Of a stretch of DNA of 64,000 bases, positions 45,810 through 56,494 are shown one piece after another; positions within the stretch are counted from its first letter, which is position 1, and every line of letters begins with the position of its first letter. Made by a program: the position numbers and the translations under genes. The stretch comes from Sabellastarte sp. h YS-2021 (taxonomy: Eukaryota > Annelida > Polychaeta > Sabellida > Sabellidae). Under the pieces are notes generated by a model that was given only the letters and a program-made list of their open reading frames with translations, had not been told where the DNA came from and searched no databases. Location of the stretch: NCBI GenBank assembly GCA_964017235.1, contig OZ024927.1, positions 28,229,160-28,293,159 on the forward strand. The letters are read 5' to 3'.

Positions 45810-47690
45810 TTCAGGCATTGTTACTGTCCAAGTTCAACAGCTAAAATGGTCTAAATTAATGCCTAGTTAAAATGTCCAACTTTACAGTATATTTTCCTTA
45901 CAAAAAGCCATGTCACACAACCCTCTAAAAGTGTGTCTACAGTGCTTTTCTAGCAGCAATAGTTTTTTTTAAATTCAAATAGGCGATCCAAATTAGCATA
46001 AAAATACAAATCCGCACTCAGGATTTCTCGTCATTGTATAATTTAATGAAATGGTCAATTCATCTTCATGTATGTTGCCGATCTTATATGGTATGATTTG
46101 ATTGGTTTGGGGTTAAGTTTGCTTTCAACATATTGTATAGATTATGTATGGGTAGTTTTAAGGGCAGAGGACCCCTAACATGCTACATGGTTAAAATTCT
46201 GTTTTGCTTAAATTTCAGGGTATCAGTAAGCAACTACCACCTTTATCATATAGACTCTAGTTTGGGTTCGAGCCTCCAATCTTAGAAGTGGGTGGCGAGT
46301 GTGTTAACCACTAAAACATGGAGCACGCAAATATATGGCATGATGTCTTCCCGGAAGAGTATATGTTGTCAATAACAACCAACTATACATTGGTATTCTG
46401 TAATTTGTTGTGTGCCAAGTGGTATCATAATTGGTCAGACTATTGTTTTTAAACTTTTCCAAATTTTTTGTGATGTATAAATGGGGTAAAAACATCATAT
46501 GTTTTAATTTTAGGTGCTAAACAATCTCATAGGCTTGGTTAAGTCTCTAAATTTCTTTTTTATTTCTAATGTTTATAGACATGCACATGGATAAACATAT
46601 GATATTCAATACCATTTGTTATATTTAATAATCAACAACCAATCGCCACTCTTTATATAATTCTGAATAAAGTATGCTTACAAAAAATACAAATTATTAT
46701 CATACTGCGACAAACCTGACAAAGTTTTAATGCTAAAATAGCATTTTAATTTAATGGTGAATAGCAACAAGATTTTTTTTGTAAACAAATATTTTAGTAA
46801 AAAATTTAAAGACTTAATCAAGGCTAAGAGATTATTTACTCCATCAAATTAAAATGTAAGATATTTTTTACCCATTGAAGACAGTTATTTCTCCTGTGAC
46901 GTGTACTTAGCATGGTAACTCCAGTAATTAGATGAATAATTAATCGTCTTGCCATGCATGGCTGATCCATCAGTTTCTATCATCCCAAACCCTTCCTATC
47001 AGTCAGTTTCTGCCAATTACCTCACTTTGATGTAAGTTATGACATTTTTAACAGAGACTGGGGGAGGAAAGAAAGAAACACTTGAAAGAGTATCAGCAAA
47101 TGTCAATATTAGTAGATAGTCATTCATTTACATAAAAACTTTTTATAAAGCAATTAATTTGCTATTTTAAACTGGACATTTTGGAGACATACCCGTTTCA
47201 ATGAAACAAGAAAAAAGACAAAATAGCAAACACCCCTTTTATTAAAGGCTTATGTTATGAAGGTGTTACTTCTCCTCTTTCAGATTTTTTATATTTGTAT
47301 ATAAGCACAAAAATCTCGCAAAATATATTGCTTCTAAAGAACATTATCTGCCTCAGGAACTGGGATGTCCACTGTCCACCTATACACAGCTTAATTTAAT
47401 ATTTTCTTTGGCATATATTTGGCTGTAAATATTGTTGCATGTGTCTGTAATATTTATGTACATACATATATAGTTTTTTGATAAGTAGTTTTTGGTTATT
47501 TCCAGAATTTATCGAGTTTCTGTGACAGTTTGTTTTTTTGCTAAAAACTCATACCAATGCGAGGATGACATACAGGTAGTAGCATTTTTTTATCCAAGTG
47601 AAATCAAACTGACTGTTGAGGATCTTGCATATAGTTATTATGATCTACTTTACTTTAGTTTTATCATGTGAAAGAGGTGAGGATATGTTT
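45810..47690. other. AT-rich stretch with a SINE-head relic
   Basis: The minus strand at about 46325-46240 carries TTTTAGTGGTTAACACACTC (box A-like) and GGCTCGAACCC (box B-like), a tRNA-derived SINE head, followed by part of a body (near 46205). Nothing else is recognised. Confidence 0.5.
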
Positions 47691-47704
47691 GATTAGCTTT
47701 TATG

Positions 47705-47905
47705 GGCACATTCTGTGAGCCATATGTCTGAATCTCATATGCTTCCAAACTGACTGGATGTCTCGTGATGCTCTATGTCTGAAACCCCAATGTAGTCAAA
47801 CTGACTTGATGCCTCATGATGCCATATGTCTTAAACTCCTGTGTATTTAAACTGACTGGATGTATCATGATGTCATATGTCTGAAATTCCTGTGTATTTA
47901 ACCTC
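47705..47905. repeat. about 53-bp tandem repeat, nearly four copies
   Basis: Units share CATATGTCTGAAA, CCTGTGTATTTAAACTGAC and TGGATGTCTCATGATG with substitutions. Confidence 0.88.
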
Positions 47906-48079
47906 TAGATGACCAGAGGAGCACCTGCTTGTGTATGTTATTTGGCAAGGTGTATAACAAAGAATGCTATGGACAGGTAGAGATTGGCTCTTTTCACTGT
48001 GACAGCCTGTGTTATTTGGCTGTAGCCCGCTTTACCACGTATATCCATCTTGTTCTGATTTGTTATATCATCTGTGGAA

Positions 48080-48395
48080 GACTGACCAGGCGTAGGCTTG
48101 CACCCAACGAGTCTTATTGAAGTATGTTCTCTTCGGGACTGTCCTGGTGCTTTATTGCACCCAGCGGTGAATATTAGGCTGTCCTGGCGCATGTTTGCGC
48201 CCAGCAGTGTACTACTTATTGTGGTGAATACTACTTTTGTGGTTTATGTGTGTTTACCACTGCTTTGTTCAGAGGAACTGGCTTGGCGTTGGCACCCAAC
48301 GGATGGACTGTCCTGGCACTGTTGCCCAACAACTAAGTGTAGCAGCCTTTCAGTATGGTGAGACTGTCCTGGCATCAGTGCCCAACAGACTGATC
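48080..48395 (+). repeat. array of six covarying hairpins
   Basis: Six irregularly spaced copies of a motif: (A)CTG(T)CCT before a hairpin, then CCA(A/G)C. Hairpins lie at 48089-48104, 48146-48161, 48186-48201, 48285-48296, 48315-48326 and 48371-48382. Stems differ but pair: GGTGC/GCACC, GGCGC/GCGCC and GGCA/TGCC (twice). The first and fourth have one C-A mismatch. Confidence 0.75.
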
Positions 48396-48764
48396 GAATC
48401 GTGACTGAATTTTAACTCATATTTACTCCCCCATGGTGCCATTGCTTTGATTGTTATAATAGCTGTTTTACATTGTGGTAACCTTGTTTTCCTTATTTTA
48501 ATGTAGGGGCTCTGTAAATCCTCATATGAACAGTAATTTAGAACTGATTTTAGAACCCTCCACTCTTTTGTGACCTTACAACCTTCATTGTCTACCAACT
48601 ATGACCTTACTTTTAGGTAACTTCGTGACCTGTTACTTGGTTCTTGGAATTGTGATCTGACTGGTCCTCTATTACCTTCATCCTTGTAATTCTCACTTCT
48701 TTGGCCAATTTATTTACTAATTTAAAGTTCATGATCTGTGTAGGTTAACCCCACCTCTTGACCT

Positions 48765-49565
48765 TTACTAATTTCATCCTTGACCGCTTGGGGTGATTGT
48801 TTTCACCGGTCACTCGGGTTTGATGTTTTGACCTTGATGCTAGGTTGTTATCCTCTCACATGTCCACCTGAGTGAATTAAACTTGTTATATCACAATTTG
48901 ACCTTTGACCTTATATTTGCCTTCACCTCTTAGGGTAATTGTTTTTACATTTCCCTCGGGTTTGAATGTCCTGACCTTATTCTTAGGTTGTTATCTTGTA
49001 AGATTTTACAGTGGTGAAGCATAATTGTCATGTGGCAATTTGACCTTGGGGTCATGGTTATTGTATCTTTAAGCCAAACTTAAAAGTGCTTATTACTCGC
49101 TTATTATTGGTCGTAGAGGTTTGGGATGGTAAACCAACCTATAGGAAATCATGGGCTGTTATGCTATGTTATTATTGGTCCTAGAGGTTTGCAGTGTGAA
49201 ACCAACTTATAGGAAATCATGGGCTGGGAATATTTTGATGTGTTCAGATTTTACCTTGAGCCCCTCCTTCAAGGTGAAACGAGGATAGACTTAAAAGTGC
49301 TTATAACTCGCTTATTATGGTCCTAGAGGTTTGCAATGTGAAACCAACTTATAGGAAATCATGGGCTGGGAATCTTTTGATGTGGTCAGATTTGACCTTG
49401 AGCCCCTCCTTCAATGTAAAACGAGGATGGCCAAACCTAAAAGTGCTTATAACTTGCTTATCATTGATCCTAGAGGTTTGCAATGTGAAACCAACTCAGG
49501 AAATCTTGGGCTTGGAATCTTCTGATGTTAGATTTGACCTTTGGCCCTTCCTTCAAGGTCAAACG
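48765..49565. repeat. two diverged tandem repeat families
   Basis: At about 48770-48990 a unit containing GGGT(G/A)ATTGTTTT, CTCGGGTTTGA and TTAGGTTGTTATC is present twice, about 125-145 bp apart. At 49080-49565 a unit containing AAAAGTGCTTATAACTCGC, TCCTAGAGGTTTG and GAAATCATGGGCTGGGAAT occurs about four times, with variable length (148 bp between the last two starts). Confidence 0.85.
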
Positions 49566-50154
49566 ATGGTTTACTGGCTTTGGTGAGTTGTCTTTCTGGT
49601 GGATACAAATTTGCATCAGTTCTCTGATGCATAGGTCTAGTTTATATTTGGGCTCATTTGGTTATTGGGTTACATTTATATGCATACATGATTTCATAAC
49701 GTCACCTTCTATCAAAGTTTATGTGTAATTTTATTATGTCCTGATTCAATCCATGCTGTTCTATGATAATGTCTTTACAATTATTTTAGTAGTAACATTT
49801 ATCTGTTGTATAAACTATATATATAATCCCATTGCTTGTTTAGTGGGGGACAGGGACTGTCTTATGTATCTCAACTTACTTGAAATCTCGAAGTGCCAAA
49901 TATCTGATAACCTTGTTTATCCAACAACTCACCAGGACAAGATTAACAAGGTCACATATTATGAGTTTTAGTAAAGTGTTGAAAACGCAAACTACGTGCA
50001 TGTACAAGCACAATTTGATAAACATATGTTTTATTGAATTATAAAACACCCTCCAGGTTTTGAATGAAATTACGTTATTTCTACATTTAGGTAATGATTT
50101 CTGACAATAGTGAATTTACTTGGTAACGACCACTGCTTCATGCAGGACACTCTC

Positions 50155-51055
50155 CAAGTCTTTGTATTTCTCATTCCACCAAATCTGACATACATGGAAT
50201 CATTATGAATCCACCTGATGAGTGGGAAAACCTACTGTCTGATGAAATACAAATTCAGCCCTAATGTTTGTTGTAAAAAAGTTATCAGGCCTCATATAAT
50301 ACTTTAGACAAAAGGATTTGAAGAAAGTCTGATTCTTCCTGTGACCTATGATAAAAGTCCTTTTGTCAGCAACAAATTCTAGAAAAAAGTCATTCAGTCC
50401 TCATATAATACTTAAGATAAAAGGACTTGAGAAAAGTCTAGGACTCTCCCTTTTTAGACTTAAGCTTGTTAGAGGATTCATATCAATTTTGTACTATATA
50501 AATGTTTCCAGTCTATTCTACAGTGTCATAACGAACTTATGTACATTCTAAAAATTTCAATTTGTTTCATAACGGGCTCCTGTTTGGTTCATTACATAAT
50601 TTCACAATAAATGTCAAAATGAGCTCATATATTGCGTAAAACTCGAATACATTATAGATTTACAAGGAAAATCGCAACAAAATTACTGATTTATTGTTCA
50701 CCCTCAAGATGACATAATGCCAACCAAAGCACGTGTCATTTGCATTTCTAGCTATCTGATCAGCTTCCTCATATATCATAATGTTATGAATTTTGTAAAT
50801 GTTTCCAGTCTATTCTACAGTGTCATAATGAACTTATGTACATTCTACTTTACACTCTCAATTAGACTTGCTCCAATTCAAGTATTTCTCATTCCACCAA
50901 ATCTGACACACATGGAATCATTATGAATCTATCTGATGAGTGGGGATCCTACTGTCTGATGAAATACAAATTCAGCCCTAATGTCTGTTGTAAAAAAGTT
51001 GTCGGTCCTCATATAATACTTCAGACAAAAGGATTTGAAGAAAGTCTAATTTTCA
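50155..51055 (+). repeat. dispersed repeat, copies 2 and 3, in tandem
   Basis: 50155-50345 and 50875-51050 are two copies of the repeat also seen at 29985-30160. Here each includes CTACTGTCTGATGAAATACA and TTCAGCCCTAATG. Between them, GTTTCCAGTCTATTCTACAG with flanks occurs at about 50507 and 50798, so the larger unit is about 290-700 bp and imperfect. Confidence 0.8.
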
Positions 51056-51159
51056 ATGGACGTTCCTTCTGGAGGGAAATGTTATTACTGAGAAGGGCTT
51101 TGTACTAAGCCTAGTTAAGGACCAATGACCATAAAATTTTAACAGTTTTATAATACAAA

Positions 51160-52175
51160 CAAGGCCACTGCCGCAGCGGTTATCTCCCGCCTTAGAATCA
51201 GTAATAATGGAGAACTAAAGGAGATACTTAGTATAAGCCTTTGTAGTAAGATAACCCCACTTGACATTGAAGAAGGGGTCAAAGGTAAAAGTCAGCAGTT
51301 GAAAAAGTCTCAGGCCATGACTTTCTTTAAGTTGTTTTCACATTTGGAAACCCATAGTAACAATGATAAGGGAAATATAAGGCCGTTTTACTAGGATAAT
51401 CCCATTTAACATTAAACATGTGCTATGATGGCCATTTTGTTTTCAAAACTAGGCCAGATTACTATCAGGCTAACTTTCCTAGCCATATATCTTTTGTGAA
51501 AATTTGATGAAACTAGCTGCAAACGTTTTAGAGCATATTAATGATTTTGAAAAAAATTGGCTATGGCGGCCATTTTGTTTTTCAAAATAAGGCCAAAATT
51601 TTTCTCAGGCAAAACATTTGCAGGCCAAGACTTTTTATGGTCTGTCTTTAAATTCTGAAGCCATAGCACCAATAATAAGGAAGAAATAAGGACGTTTTAG
51701 TGTGACAACCCCATTTAACCTTGAAGCAGGGGTCAAAGGTCAAATTCAACAGCTGGAAAGATTCCCAGCCCATGACTTCCTACAAGTTGTTTTCACATTC
51801 CAAACTTCTAGGAGCAATATTAGGGGAGATATAAGGCCTTTTTAATAGGATAACCCCATTTGACATTAAACATGTGATATGACGGCCATCTTGTTTTTTT
51901 TTTTAATTAGGCCAAAATTACTATCAGGCTAGCTTTTCCAGCCATATAGCTTTTGTGCAAATTTGATGAAGCAAGCTGGAATATTTCAAGAGTTAGAGCA
52001 CCTTTTCGATTTTCAAACAATTAGCTATGGAGGTCATTTTGTTTTTCAAAATAAGGCCAAAATTTTGCACAGACAGGTTTTCATAGCCATAAACATTCCC
52101 AGCAAATTTGGTGAAGATATCTTTATACATGAATGAGATATTAAGGTTTATGTAAAAACATGATGAACGGACGGA
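51160..52175. mobile_element. TTATCTCCC-ended repeat, copy split by Ngaro element
   Basis: Second copy of the repeat at 30617-31664, sharing the same start and near-identical order throughout. It is interrupted after GAACGGACGGA (52175) by 23 bp of AC-rich sequence and the Ngaro element. Its last 50 bp (CCACGGCCTTCGGCCGCAAG, then GGGAGATAA) reappear at 58998-59050. Confidence 0.85.
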
Positions 52176-52198
52176 ATCACTCACACACACATGCATGT

Positions 52199-52699
52199 CA
52201 GTCCCCAACGCCCCCAGAAGACCCCACATAAACACAAGGGTGCGGATAATTATTTTATTATATATATACACTCATTATATTTTTTGTACAAACTTTGTAT
52301 AGTTTCTAATACATACTATAGTTCTACTTTTATTTACAGTTCAATTTTCCATACACATGACAGTACATAAGACTACACTGACATATAATATGACCTAAGA
52401 ATATCCTGAAGGTCATCTAACCCCAGAAGGTCAAATACAAGGTTATCCTAAGGGACCCCCCTGAGGACCCCCGACACAAGGGAGGTTACCATGGTTACCC
52501 AATGACATATGGGACCATTCTGTGGTCCCATGGGAAACACCTTAGCCCCCCATTCGGGTCAAGGTGTGTACATATATGAGTTAAGTTGCCCAAGGGAGGG
52601 TTTGACCTTGGATAAGGTGAGGTGACCTTTCAGTTCACAATAATAATGGTTGTTTTTTGTTTTTTGATGCACTGTATATATATTTCACAATAATAGACG
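52199..52699 (-). repeat. Ngaro split direct repeat B2 (501 bp)
   Basis: Aligned without net indels (constant offset of 843) to 53042-53542. I noticed two differences: T/C near 52341 and A/T near 52580. Starts CAGTCCCCAACG on the plus strand. Confidence 0.95.
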
Positions 52700-52802
52700 C
52701 AACAGGTGTAAATATAGATAAAAACACTAAAAAAGGACATATAAAATAAAAACACATTAAAATGACAATTCTTCACAGGGAAAAAGGGGTGTGGAGGGTG
52801 GG

Positions 52803-53040
52803 CAGTTAAGAAAAATAGTCCACACTTGTGCACTGGTCAACATTTACTTTGAAACTGATGGTTCTGTTTTCAGTAACCAAGCTTCTGACCATAGGTCAAC
52901 CAATCTCCTATAAGTGGGTCACATCTCCATGGAGATTAGGCGGTATACACAGGGACTGACCATTTCATATTGAACAAGCACCCAAGGAGGGCTTCAGGGG
53001 GCGCAGGACTGACCAACACAAGGCCCACACCTCACTCAGG
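52803..53040 (-). repeat. Ngaro split direct repeat A2 (238 bp)
   Basis: Aligned at constant offset 5957 to 58760-58997, with two differences noticed (near 52973 and 53018). One base (53041) separates it from repeat B1. Confidence 0.95.
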
Positions 53041-53041
53041 A

Positions 53042-53542
53042 CAGTCCCCAACGCCCCCAGAAGACCCCACATAAACACAAGGGTGCGGATAATTATTTTA
53101 TTATATATATACACTCATTATATTTTTTGTACAAACTTTGTATAGTTTCTAATACATACTATAGTTCTACTTTTATTTACAGTCCAATTTTCCATACACA
53201 TGACAGTACATAAGACTACACTGACATATAATATGACCTAAGAATATCCTGAAGGTCATCTAACCCCAGAAGGTCAAATACAAGGTTATCCTAAGGGACC
53301 CCCCTGAGGACCCCCGACACAAGGGAGGTTACCATGGTTACCCAATGACATATGGGACCATTCTGTGGTCCCATGGGAAACACCTTAGCCCCCCATTCGG
53401 GTCAAGGTGTGTACATATATGTGTTAAGTTGCCCAAGGGAGGGTTTGACCTTGGATAAGGTGAGGTGACCTTTCAGTTCACAATAATAATGGTTGTTTTT
53501 TGTTTTTTGATGCACTGTATATATATTTCACAATAATAGACG
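53042..53542 (-). repeat. Ngaro split direct repeat B1 (501 bp)
   Basis: Directly downstream (coding sense) of the recombinase frame, which stops at 53568. Near-identical to 52199-52699. Confidence 0.95.
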
Positions 53543-53567
53543 GCCAAAGCCCAACCAGTAGGGGTAG

Positions 53568-54581
53568 TCAAGCATTATGTAGAACCTTAGCAAATGTATC
53601 AGCAACATCCTCACCCATCTGTTGATCTTGTTGAATATACCTCCACACACATTCCGAGGCCCAGGAGCCATGGGTTTGAATCTTTTGAACGGGAACATGA
53701 GAATTGAAGGCCAAAGTGGCCCCTGAGCGACGGAATGTGTGGAAGGTGAAGAAATGTTTATGATATCCCATTTTTACATTCAAGGTCGACAAAGTTTTTC
53801 TGATTCTAGTGTCAGTGAGGGTAGACCAACCCTTGGTTGTCTGGATTTGAAACAAGGGTTGGTGTTGGTTGGGATTATAGGTGTGAAAAATGCGCTTTAA
53901 GGCTTTGAATGGGCAAATTTTTGAAGCCCTTATACGAGGAAGGGACAGAACTTGTATTTTATCTCTATTTTGGTTGGTCTTACTCCATTTAATGAGAACT
54001 TTAACATGTGATTTTGTGAAGAATACATCACCTGCAGCTATATGCCTGGAGGAATCAAATGATGATAGGGAGTGGGGGGCAATGTTTGACAGTCTCAGGA
54101 ATCCGAAAAATCCTAGTAAGAATACTGCTTTATATATGAAGCCCATGGAGAAACCATCACATAAAGACACCAAATGCTTTAAAGTCTTGACAGACATGAT
54201 ATTTCTTCTAGGGACCTTTAAAGGCCTATTTATTCTGACAGACTTCAAAAAATACTTTATTTTAGGGTCGCTAACGCATGTTCTGTTTAAGTTGTGCATG
54301 ATGAAATTAGCCTTTATGGCAGCCACATAATTAGCCAACATGTGCACAGATGCATTCTGTTACACCAAGTATTCCAAAAAGGATATGACATTTTTCTCAT
54401 TTACTTTGTACAATGACAGGCCTACAAATACACAGAAGGCCACAAAAGTTCTGAATAACATGTTGTAACATCTTTGGGTTTTTGGTCTGAAGGCTGACTT
54501 GATTCTCATGGCAGCACTTTTTGACAGGTCAGACATCAACCAGTGACCTGCAACAAAGTATAATATATGTATTATCAGCAT
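53568..54581 (-). pseudogene. tyrosine recombinase of the Ngaro element
   Basis: Integrates the circular element DNA. The frame runs 54581-53568 with a single TAA at 54362-54360. Upstream part: RIKSAFRPKTQRCYNMLFRTF, a core-binding (SAM-like) domain. Downstream part (259 codons from ATG 54347): catalytic Arg85 in FGFLRLSN, Lys123 in LIKWSKTNQ, His203 and Arg206 in HTFRRSGAT, His226 in HGSW, and nucleophile Tyr237 in WRYIQ. The full R-K-H-R-H-Y set is present. Its first ATG (54581) overlaps the RT stop as TAATG. A 3' splice acceptor-like TTATACTTTGTTGCAG lies just inside, ending near 54550, so it may be expressed by splicing. The stop probably inactivates this copy unless read through. Confidence 0.88.
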
Positions 54582-56494
54582 TAAATTTGATTGTCTATGT
54601 TTAACATGTCAATGTTGACTGACAGCCATATGGGCCTTTGAACATACTGGAATAAGACCCCCCAGTCTGTGGCACTGTTTGTCCATCGGGACAATCTATC
54701 CGCGACCACATTCGCTTTACCTAGGACATGAATATAGGAGAGGTCGATATCATGTTGAGCTGCTTGGAGCCAGATATTTCGTGCGCATGCGCCCAAGAAG
54801 GGGTCGCGAGCCCTACCCGACCTCAAGACACGGACCACTGCATCATTGTCGCACTTTATGAGAACGCGTTTGTGTGACCATATTTTTGCAAATAGTTTTA
54901 CAGCTAAGAAGATGTTGATCATCTCCAAGTGGACGATTGTAAGGTTCTGGTAACCTCTTGGTATTGCCAGGTGGTACACCCACTGGTCGCACCTACCCCC
55001 AAGGCCTGTTAGACAAGCATCCAATTCAATGGTGTGTGCTATTGGTTTGTGATCGTACAAAGATATACCATTGTAGTCAGCCATAAACTTTGTGAACCAT
55101 TGCAAATCTCTATGGAAATCAGTTGTCAAGCTTATGACATCCTTGTCATACTGAGTTCTGAGAACTTGGAGCATTCGATTGACAAAAATTCGTGATGGTT
55201 TGACACACTTATGTATGTAAAGTAGGTGACCAAGCAGTGACTGGAGTTGCCTACGTGAACAAGTCTTTCTGTGTCGCCAGGAGAGAATGGAGTCACTTAT
55301 CTGGGCCATTTTTTCTGGGGGAATGGAGACAGTGCCCTCTTTTGTATCTATGACTACCCCCAGACAGGTGGCTTTTGTACTTGGAGGGACCAGTTTCTTT
55401 TGGCTTATGATGAGTCCTAGGTCCTGGATAATCTCATATAATTGGTCAAAAGCTAGTTTTGCTTGGGAGGGGGTGCCAAAACCCACAAAATCATTAACAT
55501 AGTTTACAATGGGGAAACCCCTTGCCCTAAGTATGCATCTTATGGAATCGCTCAATCTCTGGAAAATTTGAGTTCCATGTCTTGTCCCAAATGGGAGACA
55601 AGTGTCAATAAAATGGCCTTCCCAGAAAAGACCCAACAGATCATAATCAAGGGGATCAATCTTCACATGCCTAAAAGCTCTCTTAATGTCAATTTTGAAG
55701 AGATGTGCCCCTCTTCCAATTTGTTTCAAAGCATCTGTGATGTGGTCTACTGTAGGAAAGGTCAAGGAAAAATCAGTACCCAAGTAGGAGTCTTTGTGTA
55801 TACCTGCATTGACAGAGTTTTCATGTGGCCATGACAAGTCTATAATCACTCGCCTGTGATCTGAACCAGGTTTTTCTCTAGTCATGAATGGGGAGTAATG
55901 ACAATTGGGTAAAGGATTTTTGTCAAAGGGACCTAGCACAGCTTTGTATTGTTTTTCCTCATTTAAATATGCTTCTATATCAGCAGGATGTTTTTCAGCT
56001 GAAGCATGGTTGGTTTTATCTGCCTTCAAAACACATTGACGATTGAAATCAAGTGGGAAACCAAAAGTTACCAACTGGAGTAACTGCTGATCCCAGTATT
56101 CACTGAGATATTCATGCCATTTTGGTACATTCAGTTGTGATTGAATTGGGATTCTAGCACCTAAAAAATTAGGGACATGAGTTTTGTTGATCATTAGGTG
56201 TTGTTTTATTGGACACTCAACTACTTGTGACATGACATTATTGTCAACTGGCATAATAAATTCAGACAGTGGGATAAACCCAAAATCAAAGTCCGTTTGC
56301 TGGCGCCATTGTTCAAACACACTGCATTCTTTTGTATCACGCCTTATAGCAAGGTTGTGTGCACCCCTACACAACAACGTGTTGATATATTTATCAGAGC
56401 CATTGCAGTTCACATCATACAAATGCGTGTAATTGAAGTCCCGCATCGAACTTGGTGCTTTTATGCACCCAACACTGTGAGTTACTAGTGTCAC
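54581..56494 (-). CDS. Ngaro reverse transcriptase-RNase H
   Basis: Copies element RNA to DNA and removes the RNA strand. A 637-codon open frame, counted from a GTG at 56494; it is open from a TAG six codons farther upstream, and the first ATG is codon 17. RT blocks: HYSPFMTREKPG, RRVIIDLSWP, HLFKIDIKRAFRHVKI with the first catalytic Asp269, LPFGTRHGTQIFQRL, NYVNDFVGFG (box YxDD, with Asn334 in place of the first Asp), and GLIISQKKL with CLGVVIDT. RNase H: Asp492 (IELDAC), Glu524 (VHLEMIN), Asp549 (KCDNDAV) and Asp599 (VVADRLSRW) are all present. The frame equals that of gag, whereas the preceding 275-codon frame is offset. The Asn likely abolishes polymerisation. Confidence 0.9.
   Translation of the reverse strand: MTLVTHSVGCIKAPSSMRDFNYTHLYDVNCNGSDKYINTLLCRGAHNLAIRRDTKECSVFEQWRQQTDFDFGFIPLSEFIMPVDNNVMSQVVECPIKQHLMINKTHVPNFLGARIPIQSQLNVPKWHEYLSEYWDQQLLQLVTFGFPLDFNRQCVLKADKTNHASAEKHPADIEAYLNEEKQYKAVLGPFDKNPLPNCHYSPFMTREKPGSDHRRVIIDLSWPHENSVNAGIHKDSYLGTDFSLTFPTVDHITDALKQIGRGAHLFKIDIKRAFRHVKIDPLDYDLLGLFWEGHFIDTCLPFGTRHGTQIFQRLSDSIRCILRARGFPIVNYVNDFVGFGTPSQAKLAFDQLYEIIQDLGLIISQKKLVPPSTKATCLGVVIDTKEGTVSIPPEKMAQISDSILSWRHRKTCSRRQLQSLLGHLLYIHKCVKPSRIFVNRMLQVLRTQYDKDVISLTTDFHRDLQWFTKFMADYNGISLYDHKPIAHTIELDACLTGLGGRCDQWVYHLAIPRGYQNLTIVHLEMINIFLAVKLFAKIWSHKRVLIKCDNDAVVRVLRSGRARDPFLGACARNIWLQAAQHDIDLSYIHVLGKANVVADRLSRWTNSATDWGVLFQYVQRPIWLSVNIDMLNIDNQI

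Noticed and set aside
53890..54330. 146-codon plus-strand frame, and other plus-strand frames at 55287-55834, 56184-56488 and 57712-58532
   Set aside because: Antisense shadows of the Ngaro recombinase, RT, second frame and gag.
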